NCBI RefSeq assembly: GCF_000220395.1
Contig: NW_004086068.1
Coordinates: forward strand, 1-40,045
Direction: 5' to 3'
Length of the DNA stretch: 40,045 bases
DNA from: Ichthyophthirius multifiliis
Taxonomy: Eukaryota; Ciliophora; Oligohymenophorea; Hymenostomatida
Shown: positions 12,761-23,129 of the stretch, piece by piece
Layout of the letters: each line of letters begins with the position of its first letter
How positions within the stretch are numbered: position 1 is the stretch's first letter
Translations under genes and position numbers: made by a program
The notes under the pieces: generated by a model
What the model saw: only the letters and a program-made list of their open reading frames with translations
Database searches by the model: none
Told to the model about the DNA's origin: nothing

Positions 12761-13000
12761 TCAAAATATTGTTTTGGCTTTTTTTTTACTTAAACTTATT
12801 TTTTATTCCATTATTTAAAGCTAAAAAGCATCTTTATGATTATTATTTTAGTCTTTTTGTTTCTAAGAAAATGAACATTAACGCAAATGGGGTGAATAAG
12901 ATGTATTTGGGCTTATATTTGGTGTGTTATTATAACTTTAAGGTTAATATTTTGGATAATAGAGTTTATTTGTCATTAGTTATTTTGATTTTGAATTCAT
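12761..13000 (-). CDS. Probable upstream exon of the kinase, or a small separate gene
   Basis: Read on the minus strand with table 6, an ATG at 13000 opens 79 codons beginning MNSKSKQLMTNKLYYP. The text continues with YSPHLRQCSFSQKQKDQNNN before TGA at 12763-12761. The balanced Ser/Pro/Asn/Gln/Tyr composition and use of TAA for Gln look like real ciliate protein rather than spacer. A donor near the GTAAAA in its last third could splice it toward the kinase exon starting near 12535, but I cannot fix that junction. A coding-like stretch in another minus frame lies between (about 12560-12700). No domain was recognised. Confidence 0.4.
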
Positions 13001-14932
13001 ATTTTTTAGTTTTTATGTTAATTGTTGTTAGCTATTTTTTTTTCTGAAATCTTTGTGGTTTGGATTGAGTTCGTATCTAAATTAGTTGTTTAGTTATGTT
13101 TATATGATGGAATAAAATGATCCACTATCTTTTTTCTTTAACATTTATACATATTTGTTATTTTATAAATTCTACATATTTACTTTTTTTTTATATATAT
13201 ATTTGTTTATTTTTTTTTTAAATGTTTAATTTTTTTATTATTTATTTTATAAAAATAGTTAATTTATTTATTTAAATTATATATAATATTTCTTTTTCTA
13301 TTTTTCTTTTATTAAAAATTAAAAATAGTTAATGATTTTTATTTATTTTTGAAATTTTATTAAAAAAATAAATATTAATTAAATAGAATAATTGAAGATT
13401 ATTTTTTATTATCAATAATAAATAAGTTTTTAAATAAATTATTTTTAAAAAATTATTTATATTATATAAAATTGCCTTTTTTAACCATTTTCATAAATTT
13501 AGTTCTTTTTTTAATAACTTTTTATTTTAAAATAATTGCTTGTATATTTAATTTAAAAATTCCTAATTATAAATAATATAGACGATTTGTTAGATATAAA
13601 TAAAAGCAATTATAATTAATTAACAAATATTTTTTAAAAAATTAATTATAATTTATATATTTATTAATCTACCATAAATATGAGATTAGTTTTTTTAAGC
13701 ATTATAATTAAAAAAAAATAAAAAAATTGTAATTAATAAATATTTTTTTTTTTTTTTAAATAAAATATTTTTGCGCATTTTGTTTTTTAAAATTTTAGTT
13801 ATATAAACTTTAATTTTATTTTTATATTTATAAAAATAATATTTAAGATATTATTTATTTTCTAAAAATCTTATTTATTATATATTTTTTTAAAAAAATT
13901 CATATAAATTATTATCATTGAAATTAAATAAAAGTCTAAAATTAAAAAATCAAAAATTAATTAAATAAAAATAAAATTGAATTAAAATAATAAAAACTAA
14001 TTTTTTTGTTAAAAAAATAAGTTAAGAAAAATCTTAAACACTGAATCAATTTTATTAATATTAAATATATGAAAACTAAATTTTCGTTTATGGTTAAATC
14101 TAAATAATAAAATATCGTTTTTCTACTGAAACCGTCATTTAAAAAAGCATAAGAGTCCTTCTTCCCAAAATAAACTACAAGTCTTACACAATAGAATACT
14201 CTGGAATATTTAAAATTCATAAAAAAATAACTTACTTTTTTTATAGATGATTTTTTTTAAAAAAAAAGCATAACGAATAAATAAAAATGTAATATCCATC
14301 GCCTTTTTTTTATGATTAATTTTTTTTTTGTTTAAAAAAAATTATTTGAACAAGTAATATAACGAAAAATATTTTATAAGATTATATAAAAAATAATTTA
14401 AAATTTTAATTTTTCTATAAAGATAAACAAGCAAATAAATGTCTTTTATATTTACTTGAATTAGTGGTATTTTTTATTTTTTTTGATAAAAAATCAATCA
14501 AAAAAATAAAAAAGGCGAATCAATATTTCCTTTTTTTTATTGATTATGCTTTAAAAAAATACTAAAAAACTCTCATTAATAAATATAGCCAAACAAAACA
14601 AAAAAATCATTTGATAAAAGCAAGAAAATATAAACTAACACATATTCAATTTATAATAATAACACAAATTTTATATTAATAATTTCTTTTTGGAATAATA
14701 AAACCTTAAAAATTATTTATTTCGCCTTCGCTTTTAAAAATCTTTATAGATAGGGAAATAATAATACTCTTTTATGTACAAAAACGATACCTTTAGTTTT
14801 GGTTACCCTTATATATATTAATATAGAAATTCAAGTTTAATAAATTTAAGATTTTAATAATTTTGTATTAATTAACATTCTTTATCTTAGTATTTAAACA
14901 TCTAATAATTAACATTTTCTTTAATTTTTAAA
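13001..14932. other. AT-rich spacer with an inverted repeat
   Basis: This long stretch has no recognisable gene. Table-6 ORFs occur on both strands near 13960-14350 but lack family motifs and overlap an inverted repeat (next entry). The rest is T-rich or A-rich spacer. Confidence 0.5.
14264..14554. repeat. Imperfect inverted repeat, about 290 nt
   Basis: The left arm (about 14264-14335) contains AAAGCATAACGAATAAA and then ATCGCCTTTTTT. The right arm (about 14480-14554), read in reverse complement, contains AAAGCATAATCAATAAA and then TTCGCCTTTTTT in the same order and spacing. Weaker resemblance extends outward, with an ATCGTTTTT-TAC block near 14113 on the left and in the reverse complement near 14785 on the right. 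No transposase is encoded. It could be a MITE-like element, an old inverted duplication or a transcribed hairpin. Confidence 0.45.
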
Positions 14933-15397
14933 ATGCCTATTTTGATAAAAAAAATATTAAATTTTCTTTAGAAGACAGACTTATTTATTTTACTTTAAAA
15001 CAAAAATAATAATTATTTTTTACAATTACCAATAGAACATATTATACATAAATATTAGGCTAATAAAAATAAGGGCCCTCCAAAAATAAATAAAGATTCA
15101 TAAAATTTAATAAAAATAATACTTAAGCCCTAACAAAAATTTATAAATTTTTTACAAATACAAATATATCCCTTAAAATATAAATAAAATTATTAACTAA
15201 ATAAATTTACATAATAAGTAAACAAAAATAACTTAAAATAAAATATAATCCCTTAAAATATGATTATTAGTAATTAAAATTTTAATATAAATCCATAAAA
15301 AAAATTAAATAATATAAGAAAGTACTTAAAAAAATAATATAAATCAATAAGAAAAATATAAGCCAATATAATAAAGTTTAAGTTTCTAAATTATTGA
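14933..15397 (+). CDS. Doubtful 154-aa ORF (table 6)
   Basis: A single plus-strand frame opens at ATG 14933 and runs to TGA 15395-15397. The product is Lys/Asn/Ile/Gln-rich with a segment LPIEHIIHKYQANKNKGPPK. I recognise no domain. TGA is rare in A/T-only DNA, so an open frame of this size can arise by chance. The clearest reasons to keep it are a slightly higher G/C content and some Pro-containing segments. It could also be a decayed gene. Confidence 0.2.
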
Positions 15398-16058
15398 TTA
15401 CTTTGAAAAAATAATGACAACTTTTTAAAATAAAAATATATACTTAGATTCCTATTTCTTTTAAATAAATTAACGTATTTATTCTTGGATTAAATCATGA
15501 AAAAATTATAGTAAACATAAATAAAAACAATATAAGTTTGTAAAAAAACATTTTTTTTATAATTTATTTAATAAAAAAAATATTTAAAATAAAATTTTAA
15601 TATATAAACTAGCCTATTATAAACTTCTGATATATAAAAAAAATTAATAAATCCTCAATAAAAATTAAATATTTATTTTTTGTTAACTAAATAAGTAAGA
15701 GTAAATAACTTAACACTTTCTTTAAAAGAAAAATATAAAAAATAAATTAACATTAACAAAAAATAAATATGTTAAGAATTGAATTCTATAAATAGAACAA
15801 TAAAAAAATATATTATTTCAAATAAATGATTAAATTGAATAAAGAGAAAGTCTAACAAAATATTATTTAAAATATACTAAATTTTAAATTTCTTTATAAT
15901 TTGTAATAAAAATATGATTTTAAATTCTAAATTATTGTAAATAGTAATAGTTTTTTATAGTTTATTTTGTTATAAAAAAAAAAAAAGATTATTATTTTAT
16001 TTTTCATTTAAAAATTAATATAAATAGAAAATAAGCAAATCAAAAATAAAAAATATTA
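15398..16058. other. AT-rich spacer
   Basis: A/T-dominated DNA between the doubtful ORF and the 3' end of the PSTK gene. I see no coding-like text, RNA gene or repeat worth naming. Confidence 0.6.
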
Positions 16059-16982
16059 TCATTAACTTTATATTTCTAAATCAACTAGTGAAACAATTTT
16101 ATTAAATAAATCATTTTCATTTACAAACTAAAATTTAATTTCTTCTAAAAGAATATCAAAAGATAAACGTAAGTTCAAACTTTTGAATTCTTTTAAGCAT
16201 TTTTAATTAATTACACATTCTTTATTAAGAAAAATTTTTTTTAGAAAAGAAAAAAACTTAGCATATTATAAGTATTTTTTCTCTTTTTAAAATAAATCAC
16301 TAACCAAATTTCTTATATTTAAATCTAAATAATGCACATCATTATGAATAGTTACTTATTTTATATCTTTTATTTCTTAAACAATTTCTTAATTAAGAAT
16401 TTCAATTAATTTATTTGCTAAATCTTCTATATTTATTGTATGTTTTAACAAACTAAAATTATCATTTTTCAAAGGAATAAACTCAAAATCTTAAAAGCAT
16501 TTTCTAATTACATGTTCTCCTACATTTTTTAGCCTTTATTAATCATTTTATATTGCTTTTTCAACTTCAATATCAATAAAAATTTCATAAAAGTTAATAT
16601 TTTCAAATCTTTTTTTATATTTTTTATTTTTACTTTTTTTTATTTTATTTTTACTATTTAGACATATCAAAATATTATTTTCTCATACTTCTTAAAGGAA
16701 AATTATCTTCGATAAAATAAAAATTAAAAAATCTTTCCTTTTTTATAATATATCAAATAAAATTTCCTTTGCTTTAATTCTACTTTATTTCCAAATTTAA
16801 GGTTCAAATTCATTTTTGGTCACTTCTTCTTTTTTTTCTTGAGCAATTTCTTCTTCGATTTTGTCAATTTCTAAATAAAAACATTTCTGCTGCTTTTAAT
16901 TTTCCAAAAATTCAATTATTTTTTAACTAATATAGCTTTTTCCACAACCAGGAATTCCACAAACTAAAACAATACTTTTCAT
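16059..16982 (-). CDS. PSTK: L-seryl-tRNA(Sec) kinase (PSTK)
   Basis: PSTK phosphorylates Ser-tRNA(Sec) to O-phosphoseryl-tRNA(Sec), the substrate for SepSecS, in the archaeal/eukaryotic selenocysteine route. The start MKSIVLVCGIPGCGKSYIS carries the P-loop (GIPGCGKS). A conserved Trp/Arg helix follows (IWKQSRIKAKEIL), then EDNFPLRSMRKQYFDMSK, equivalent to the family DDNFYYRSMR motif. After a 46-nt intron (16654-16609, AAG acceptor) comes ENINFYEIFIDIEVEKAI and GEHVIRK, matching the LD.PLE..L.RN and RRK segments. The length is about 292 aa, within the family range. Between KRKDFLIFI and EDNF the frame moves by one base in a T-run near 16700, with no candidate intron; probably a base-calling error, though decay cannot be excluded. 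It is divergent from the 17071 gene with only 88 nt between starts. Confidence 0.85.
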
Positions 16983-17032
16983 AGAAAAAATAAATAAAAT
17001 AATTAAAATAAAAATAAATAAAAAAACTATTC

Positions 17033-17070
<38 letters not shown>
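16983..17070. promoter_or_regulatory. Short divergent intergenic region with 37-A tract
   Basis: These 88 nt hold the start regions of both PSTK (-) and the 17071 gene (+). From 17034 to 17070 the plus strand is 37 consecutive A, running directly into the ATG at 17071. A long dA:dT tract is nucleosome-disfavouring in other eukaryotes, so a shared promoter is a reasonable inference. The exact tract length is uncertain in draft sequence. Confidence 0.5.
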
Positions 17071-17073
<3 letters not shown>

Positions 17074-18117
17074 AATTTTTAAAACTTCTCAGGAAGCCCT
17101 TAACCAATAATGCCTTTACCAAAATAAAAACTAATGTTTCCTCGTGTAAAGCCTCCTATTCGCCCTCCATCTCCTTTATAAAAGGAATACATGAAATAAC
17201 CTCAAGGTGTTGGCATATTTTTCGACGTACAAAAAGGTACTCAATAATAAAATAAATAAATAAAAATTAAATCCAAATGTTAAACACCCTCCCATGTGAA
17301 ATTATATTCTCCCTACGAATATTTAAATTATGCCACAAAGATAACATTTTCAAAAGAAAATTACTTAAATACATTACAATAACTTGGTTATTAAAATGCA
17401 AAAAGTTTAAATATAAGGCCATATAATTAAATATTAAATAAAACACAAAAAATAATCAAAAGTAGTTATAGTATTAAATATTTAGGAGTAATAGATGGAA
17501 ATATAGGTATTTTATCCAAAAGAGTGAACATAAAAGAAGAAGATTAAGAAAAAAATCCTAAAATAACACCAATTTAAAACTTTAATAACAATTAGACAGA
17601 AAACTTTTTAATTCGTAAATATTTATGCTCAACAAACCTTAAAGGAGTTAAAAAAGAGAAAAATCCTCTTTTATAAATCGAAAAATAAAAGCTTGATGTG
17701 TACCATGCATCTAAACTAAATAAAAACATAAATTTATCTTAATCTTAAAAAACTCTAAATTTTAATTAAAATATATTATAATGCAAAATTACATTAAAAC
17801 CTAAAAAAAATATAGCGAAAAATGTTTGTAAAAATAAAAAAAATAAGTAAAATAGTTTTAATACAGATTAAATTTTAGAAGATATTAATATAATTAATAC
17901 AGAAAAAAAAATATAGTCTAGTCCTAGTTTTAGTAAGTTGTTAATCAATATTGATAAATAATCTAAAAATAGAATTATAAGTAATAATTAATAATAAAAT
18001 AAATTTATTTAAGATTAAAATGATAATAATTCAATAAAATTTACTCAAAACTAGTAATTTAAAACTCTTTATAATAGTATTGCAGGAGCATTGGAAACAA
18101 AAGATTTTAATATGTGA
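17071..18117 (+). CDS. Unrecognised 348-aa protein, single exon
   Basis: One continuous table-6 frame from ATG 17071 to TGA 18115 gives 348 aa. The N-terminus is Pro-rich and basic (MNFQNFSGSPQPIMPLPKQK, then RVKPPIRPPSPLQKEYMKQP). It is followed by GVGIFFDVQK and a segment HVKLYSPYEYLNYATKITFS. A short middle region SIKYLGVIDGNIGILSKRVN looks structured. The remainder is Lys/Asn/Gln-rich and probably disordered, ending GALETKDFNM. There is no signal peptide or membrane segment. I do not recognise the family. The compact Pro-rich start and disordered tail would suit a scaffold or cytoskeleton-associated protein, which is only a guess. Confidence 0.8.
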
Positions 18118-18376
18118 ATACATATTTATATTTATTTTATAATATTAAAATATGTTATTTGCTATTTTTATTAATTATTAATATATATTGTTAATTATTA
18201 ATAAATAAATCATTTTTTTTTTGTTATTTATAATTGAAATATTCAAAGGTAATTTAAATTAATAAAATAAAATCAAAACTAACAATTATTTATTATAAAA
18301 TATATATTAATTTTTATTTACATTATATTTATTTTATTAACAAAAAATGTAATTAATCAAAAATGGAATAAATGAT

Positions 18377-18407
<31 letters not shown>

Positions 18408-18529
18408 TTTGAATAAATATAATTAATAAAAATATTAATAAAAAATATATACAAATTTCTTTTTTTTAATTTATTTTATTTAACAAATATAAATTATATA
18501 AATTTATTAAACTTAGATAATCTTTAAAT
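18118..18529. other. AT-rich spacer
   Basis: About 410 nt of A/T sequence between two plus-strand genes, with a short (AT) run near 18376-18394. Nothing else was recognised. Confidence 0.65.
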
Positions 18530-20022
18530 ATGTCTATAACTATTTCAAATGGTTTTTAAATTTGTAACTCTCCTTTGAATACATCAAAATCTAAATTTAT
18601 GTATTCTTTTCCAAAGGCATAACGATTTTAATCAGATAATAATGCTTTGTAAATTAGAATAAAAATATTATATTTTATAATATATATATTAATTTAAAAA
18701 TAATGTAAAAATAATAAATATTAGAAACATAAAAGCTTTTTATGATTTGCCTTCTTAAAAAATGCTAAGGACAACAATTTTAGGATATGGATAAAAGTGT
18801 AAATAATATAAATATTTATTATAAATATAAATATATTTTTTTTTAGCAATGTTTTTTTTTTTTTTTTTTTCTGTAATTTTTTACTAAAAACTAAATCAAA
18901 AAAAAAAATGGGTTAAATACATTTTTTTTTGTTGATAATGTTTTTAAAAAAAAAAATGACAGAAAAAATATAAAAAAAAATATTAAAAAAATTAATATTT
19001 TATAATAATCTTTTTTTATTTTATATTTTTATAATAAAAATATATAAAGACGATTTTACAAAAGATGTATAAAAAACTCCTGCACCAAATACTTATAATT
19101 AAAAATTTAACACAATATAAGCTGAAGAAGATGAAAAAAAGGGATGGTCCTTTGGAGTTAGCAGAAACGTAAAAAAATAAAATAAAAATAATACTATTTA
19201 ATTATATAAGAAAATGACTTAGTCATCTGGAATTTTAGGAATTTGCAATTTATTTAGCCCTGGTCCAGGTTAATTATAAAATATTTAATATATTATAAAA
19301 AATACAATATTTAAGGAAAATACAATTTAAAAAGTCAATTGAATAATAAGGCTTATTCCATTAGGGCTAAAACTGCAAATCCAGGTATATTTTCAACAAC
19401 AACAAAAAAAATAATGCTTTTTATTCATTTAAAATAAATAAAAAAAGATACAAAAAATACTTATTTGAAAACACCAGGACCAGGCGTTATCTTATTATTA
19501 TAATATAAAATAATTATTTTTATTTTTTATAATTTTATAAAAGCATTATTAATAATTATCTAATTTAGCAAAAGATGGGCATTATTTTGTTTCAAAATAT
19601 AAAAGGTTTTTATTTTATTTATTTTTTTAACAAAAAAAATAACAAAATTTAAAGTTCTGGAGCTACTTTATTTAATCCTTAATCCTCCTAAAGATTTGAA
19701 AGACCATAAAAATTTCAAGCCCCGGGGCCAGGGTTATTTTTCTATATATTTCAGAATAAAAATATAAAAAAAATATAGAGCTTATCAACCTATTTATACT
19801 ATCAACTCATACGGAAGAAACTTCATTTCTAAATTCCAATCAAGCAAATGTAGAATTTTTTCAAGATCTGAAAAAAGATTATAACATACAAAGAATTTAT
19901 CAACACCAGGACCTGGTAATATATATATATATATATATGTATTTTAAAGAAAATATAAATAAGGATCTTATAGATTACCTAGTGAATTTGGTTATTATGT
20001 TGATAGACATGTTGCAAAATGA
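18530..20022 (+). CDS. SHIPPO/STPGR-repeat protein (ODF3/CIMAP-like)
   Basis: A protein of about 266 aa with Pro-Gly-Pro repeats, as in outer dense fibre ODF3/CIMAP proteins that bind axonemal or cytoplasmic microtubules. Ten exons were read. Introns are 18649-18724, 18799-19049, 19169-19210, 19269-19315, 19385-19447, 19484-19568, 19606-19654, 19733-19778 and about 19916-19948. Repeats seen are KTPAPNTYNQKF, FSPGPGKYNLKS, LKTPGPG, QAPGPGAYQPIY and STPGPGKYKQGSYRLPSEFG. SHIPPO-type phrases FGVSRN, SIRAKT and FGYYVDRH fit the family. The length matches human ODF3-type proteins (about 250 aa). Two junctions are odd: the one at 19484 needs a GC donor, and the last needs an acceptor one base before AG or a missing base. 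Nearly every PGPG repeat is cut by an intron within its codons. Confidence 0.88.
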
Positions 20023-20401
20023 ATTTTTTATATTAAAAATTAATATTATTATAGTATAAATAAGTAAAATTTATAAATATAAATTATAATAATAAATTAT
20101 AATATTATTTTATAAAATTTTTAATAGTATATTTGTATTTTTTTCTAAAATATGTATTTTTCAAAATTTAAAAGGTTTAATTGAAAACATAAATAAATAC
20201 ATTTTAATAAATAAATGATAAAAAAATATCAACAAATTAGATTGCATTTAAAAATTATAAAAAATAATTTTAAAGCTTAAAATTTTTATAAAATTATTTG
20301 ATAAAATGTTTAAAAATTTATATTTAAAATAACAAAATAAAAAATTTAATTATAAAATAAAATTTAAAAATAATTAAAATATCTATATTAAAAATTAAAT
20401 G

Positions 20402-20442
<41 letters not shown>

Positions 20443-20535
20443 ATATATAATATTAATTATATATATTTTTTTTAAGTTTTGTAATATGAAATATTATATT
20501 TAATTTTATTATTTATTTAAAAAATAAATAAAAAT
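20023..20535. other. AT-rich spacer
   Basis: A/T-only spacer with a (TA)n run at about 20407-20436. No coding-like text was recognised. Confidence 0.65.
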
Positions 20536-21708
20536 ATGGGTCAAATAACAGGAAAATAAAAAAATGCACAATAACCAGGTTTCATGCATATTAATCTTGA
20601 AAAAAATAATTATGATGTTGGATAAGTATTAAAAGGAAACTTAATATTAAAAATAGTCAAAGAATTTAGATGCTTGAATATAAAAATAAATTTGGTAATA
20701 AAGGAGTAAATAACATATAAAGGAAAAAAATCAAAGCAAACATAAATATTACCACAGTTTAATAATTCTAATGGCCTAAACCTATCTACTATTTTTTAAA
20801 AACTATTAAAAATACCAAATGTAAATTTAATTTTCCAAAAATATATTGTCTTTATTTACACTAATACAATTCATTTACAATATTTTATTTTTTCTAAAAA
20901 TAAAAAATTTTTAATTCCAAAAAATAAAATTTAAAATTTATATAATAAAATTAACTAAACAATAATAAATGAGAATATAAAAACAATTCCAATAAAAATG
21001 CTAAATATAGGAGATCATAAATACGATTTTGAATACAAACTACCTTAGCACACACAATCTTCCTATTATTACGATATTAATATATAAAAATTTATAAAAA
21101 GTTAGAATATAAATCAATATTAATTAAATAATACACAAATAACAATTTTATATTATATAGAGGCGACCATAATTTCACCCTAACTAAACATTTTAGATTT
21201 AAATTTAATATCTATTTTTAAAGTAAATATGATATAAATAAACTTGCCGTTTTTTTAAGCTTTCGAAGGTGAAATGAAGTGCACTTTTGGAGATAATATA
21301 AAATATAATCATGAAATAAGCCTATAAAAAAACCAATTTAAACCTGGTGAAAATATACTAGTGGATATAAAAGTCTATAATAATAAAATTTATCCATTAA
21401 AATATATTATTGGAATACTTTAATGCAGTCAATAATTCAATTTTATTTAAATTAAGAAAAATATATAAATAAATAAATCTTATTTAAAGTTTATTGATAT
21501 TTAAGATGAGATAACAAAACATGCTTAGTTAATTATTAATATTCCTTCTGATCTTTAAAAAATATTCCCTAGTTATGTTTCTGAAAACTTTTTATGTTAT
21601 TATATGATTGATTTTCAATTTGTTTATTAGAAATCCTTTGTATAAAAAGTTAGGGTTTTGAATTAAGTCCCTATTATTATTTTATGTAGTTAAGGATTTG
21701 ATGTTTGA
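20536..21708 (+). CDS. Arrestin-fold protein, 390 aa
   Basis: One uninterrupted frame of 390 aa (ATG 20536, TGA 21706). The N-terminal half shows arrestin-N features: INLEKNNYDVGQVLKGNLIL (a Y-G..V.G.V.L strand pattern), and later IGDHKYDFEYKLPQHTQSSY, like the F.F.LP..PSS segment. The C-terminal half shows arrestin-C features: NQFKPGENILVDIKVYNN (the PGE motif), then HAQLIINIPSDL and FLCYYMIDFQFVYQ. It begins MGQITGK, so N-myristoylation at Gly2 is possible. A Lys/Asn/Ile-rich insert occupies about residues 75-150. Alpha-arrestins act as cargo and ubiquitin-ligase adaptors, but I see no PPxY motif. A VPS26-like retromer subunit is an alternative, but the PGE pattern favours arrestin. Function within the cell is inferred only. 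Confidence 0.8.
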
Positions 21709-23129
21709 TTCTTTATTTGTCTTTTACAATCTTTAAATAAATTATTTTTTTCTTATAAATGCATAAGAAAATAATTTTGTTTAAAATAGAGCTTTTATAT
21801 ATTGATTTATTAAAATTTATATTAATATTATAGGGTCTATATATAAAATATGTTTTTTATATGAGGATTAAATTAAATTTAATTTTTAACACTATATTTC
21901 AAATTTAATTTAGAATTTTTAAGAACTTTTTTTTTTTATTTTTCATATTTGAGAAATTATTGTATATACTTCATATTGCGCATACATTTTTTTTTTTTTG
22001 ATTTACAATTTAGATACAAATTACTATTTTTTTTTTTACTTTAAATTTATTTGGGTATGAAGATATAACTTAATTATCATTTTTAATTCGCATTAATGAA
22101 TAATTTACAGTTTTGAAGCTTAAAAGATATAAATACTAATATATTTATAGAAAATATATTGTCCTCATTTATAATTTAATGTAGATATTATTATTTAAAT
22201 ATATTCTTAATATATTTAAATAAAAATGATTTTAACTAATAATATATTATAATCCTTTATAATTATAATTAATGTTTATAATTTTTTTTTGTATTATTAA
22301 TTAATATTTTTTAAATTTTCTACTTCAAAAAATTTATGTTTTAAATGTATTTAAAAAATATTACTTTCTATATAATATTAGATTTAAATCGTTTTTTTAA
22401 TATATTAAGTATTTATTTAACCCAACTAGGAAGGAAAATTCACAGAAATAACAATTTTGACTAAAATAGAAAAAATAAACTATGAAACTTTTTATAAAAT
22501 AGAATAATCCCACATTTATATTTATATTTTTTTTTTATTATCAATACAGATACGAATTGTAATTTTATTAAAATTATATCTTTAATACAAATGCGCAATA
22601 AGAACATTTTTGACTTAAAATTTTTTTGTAAAAATGCGAATAATAAATTTATCTTAATAATATTTGAATTTGTGAATATTTGCAGGTGAAGTAGAATATT
22701 TCGTAAAAATTATAGATATTATACTAAAATTATATAAAAAATAAAATATTTAAATATATAAAATATAAGATAAGTATTTGAAAAATAATGTAAAATTAAA
22801 TATTAATAAAAAGGTTAATTATATGTATAATAGATAATAGTAAATTTATATTAATTATTAAAAATTTATTTTTTAATTATTTTTATATCAAATGAAATTA
22901 AATAAAATATTTATATTTAAAAAATATATATATATAAATATATATATTATATTTATTTTAATACATATATTTAAAATATTTTTTATTTAATTAAATATTT
23001 TATTTAATTTTATTATAAAACAATTTCATTGTTTAATTGTTTTATATAAAAAATAAAAACAAAAATTAAAATTTACTTTAATAATAACAATTTCCAATAC
23101 AAATATTTTAGCAAAGAAAATAATATAAA
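21709..23129. other. Long AT-rich spacer with GC-containing islands
   Basis: No gene was recognised in 1.4 kb. Two islands with rarer G/C words stand out, about 21960-22110 and 22540-22700. They share TATTGCGCAT and ATTCGCATT in opposite orientation, which hints at an old inverted repeat. The remainder is A/T-only. Confidence 0.5.

Noticed and set aside
12715-13047. Plus-strand 110-aa hydrophobic ORF
   Set aside because: It is all Phe/Leu/Ile/Tyr with no family-like motif, and the minus strand across the same DNA gives a far more protein-like peptide.
13957-14220. Minus-strand 87-aa ORF with TAA stop
   Set aside because: TAA is not a stop here, the product is hydrophobic and without motif, and the interval abuts the inverted repeat. 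A plus-strand frame over the same DNA is equally open.
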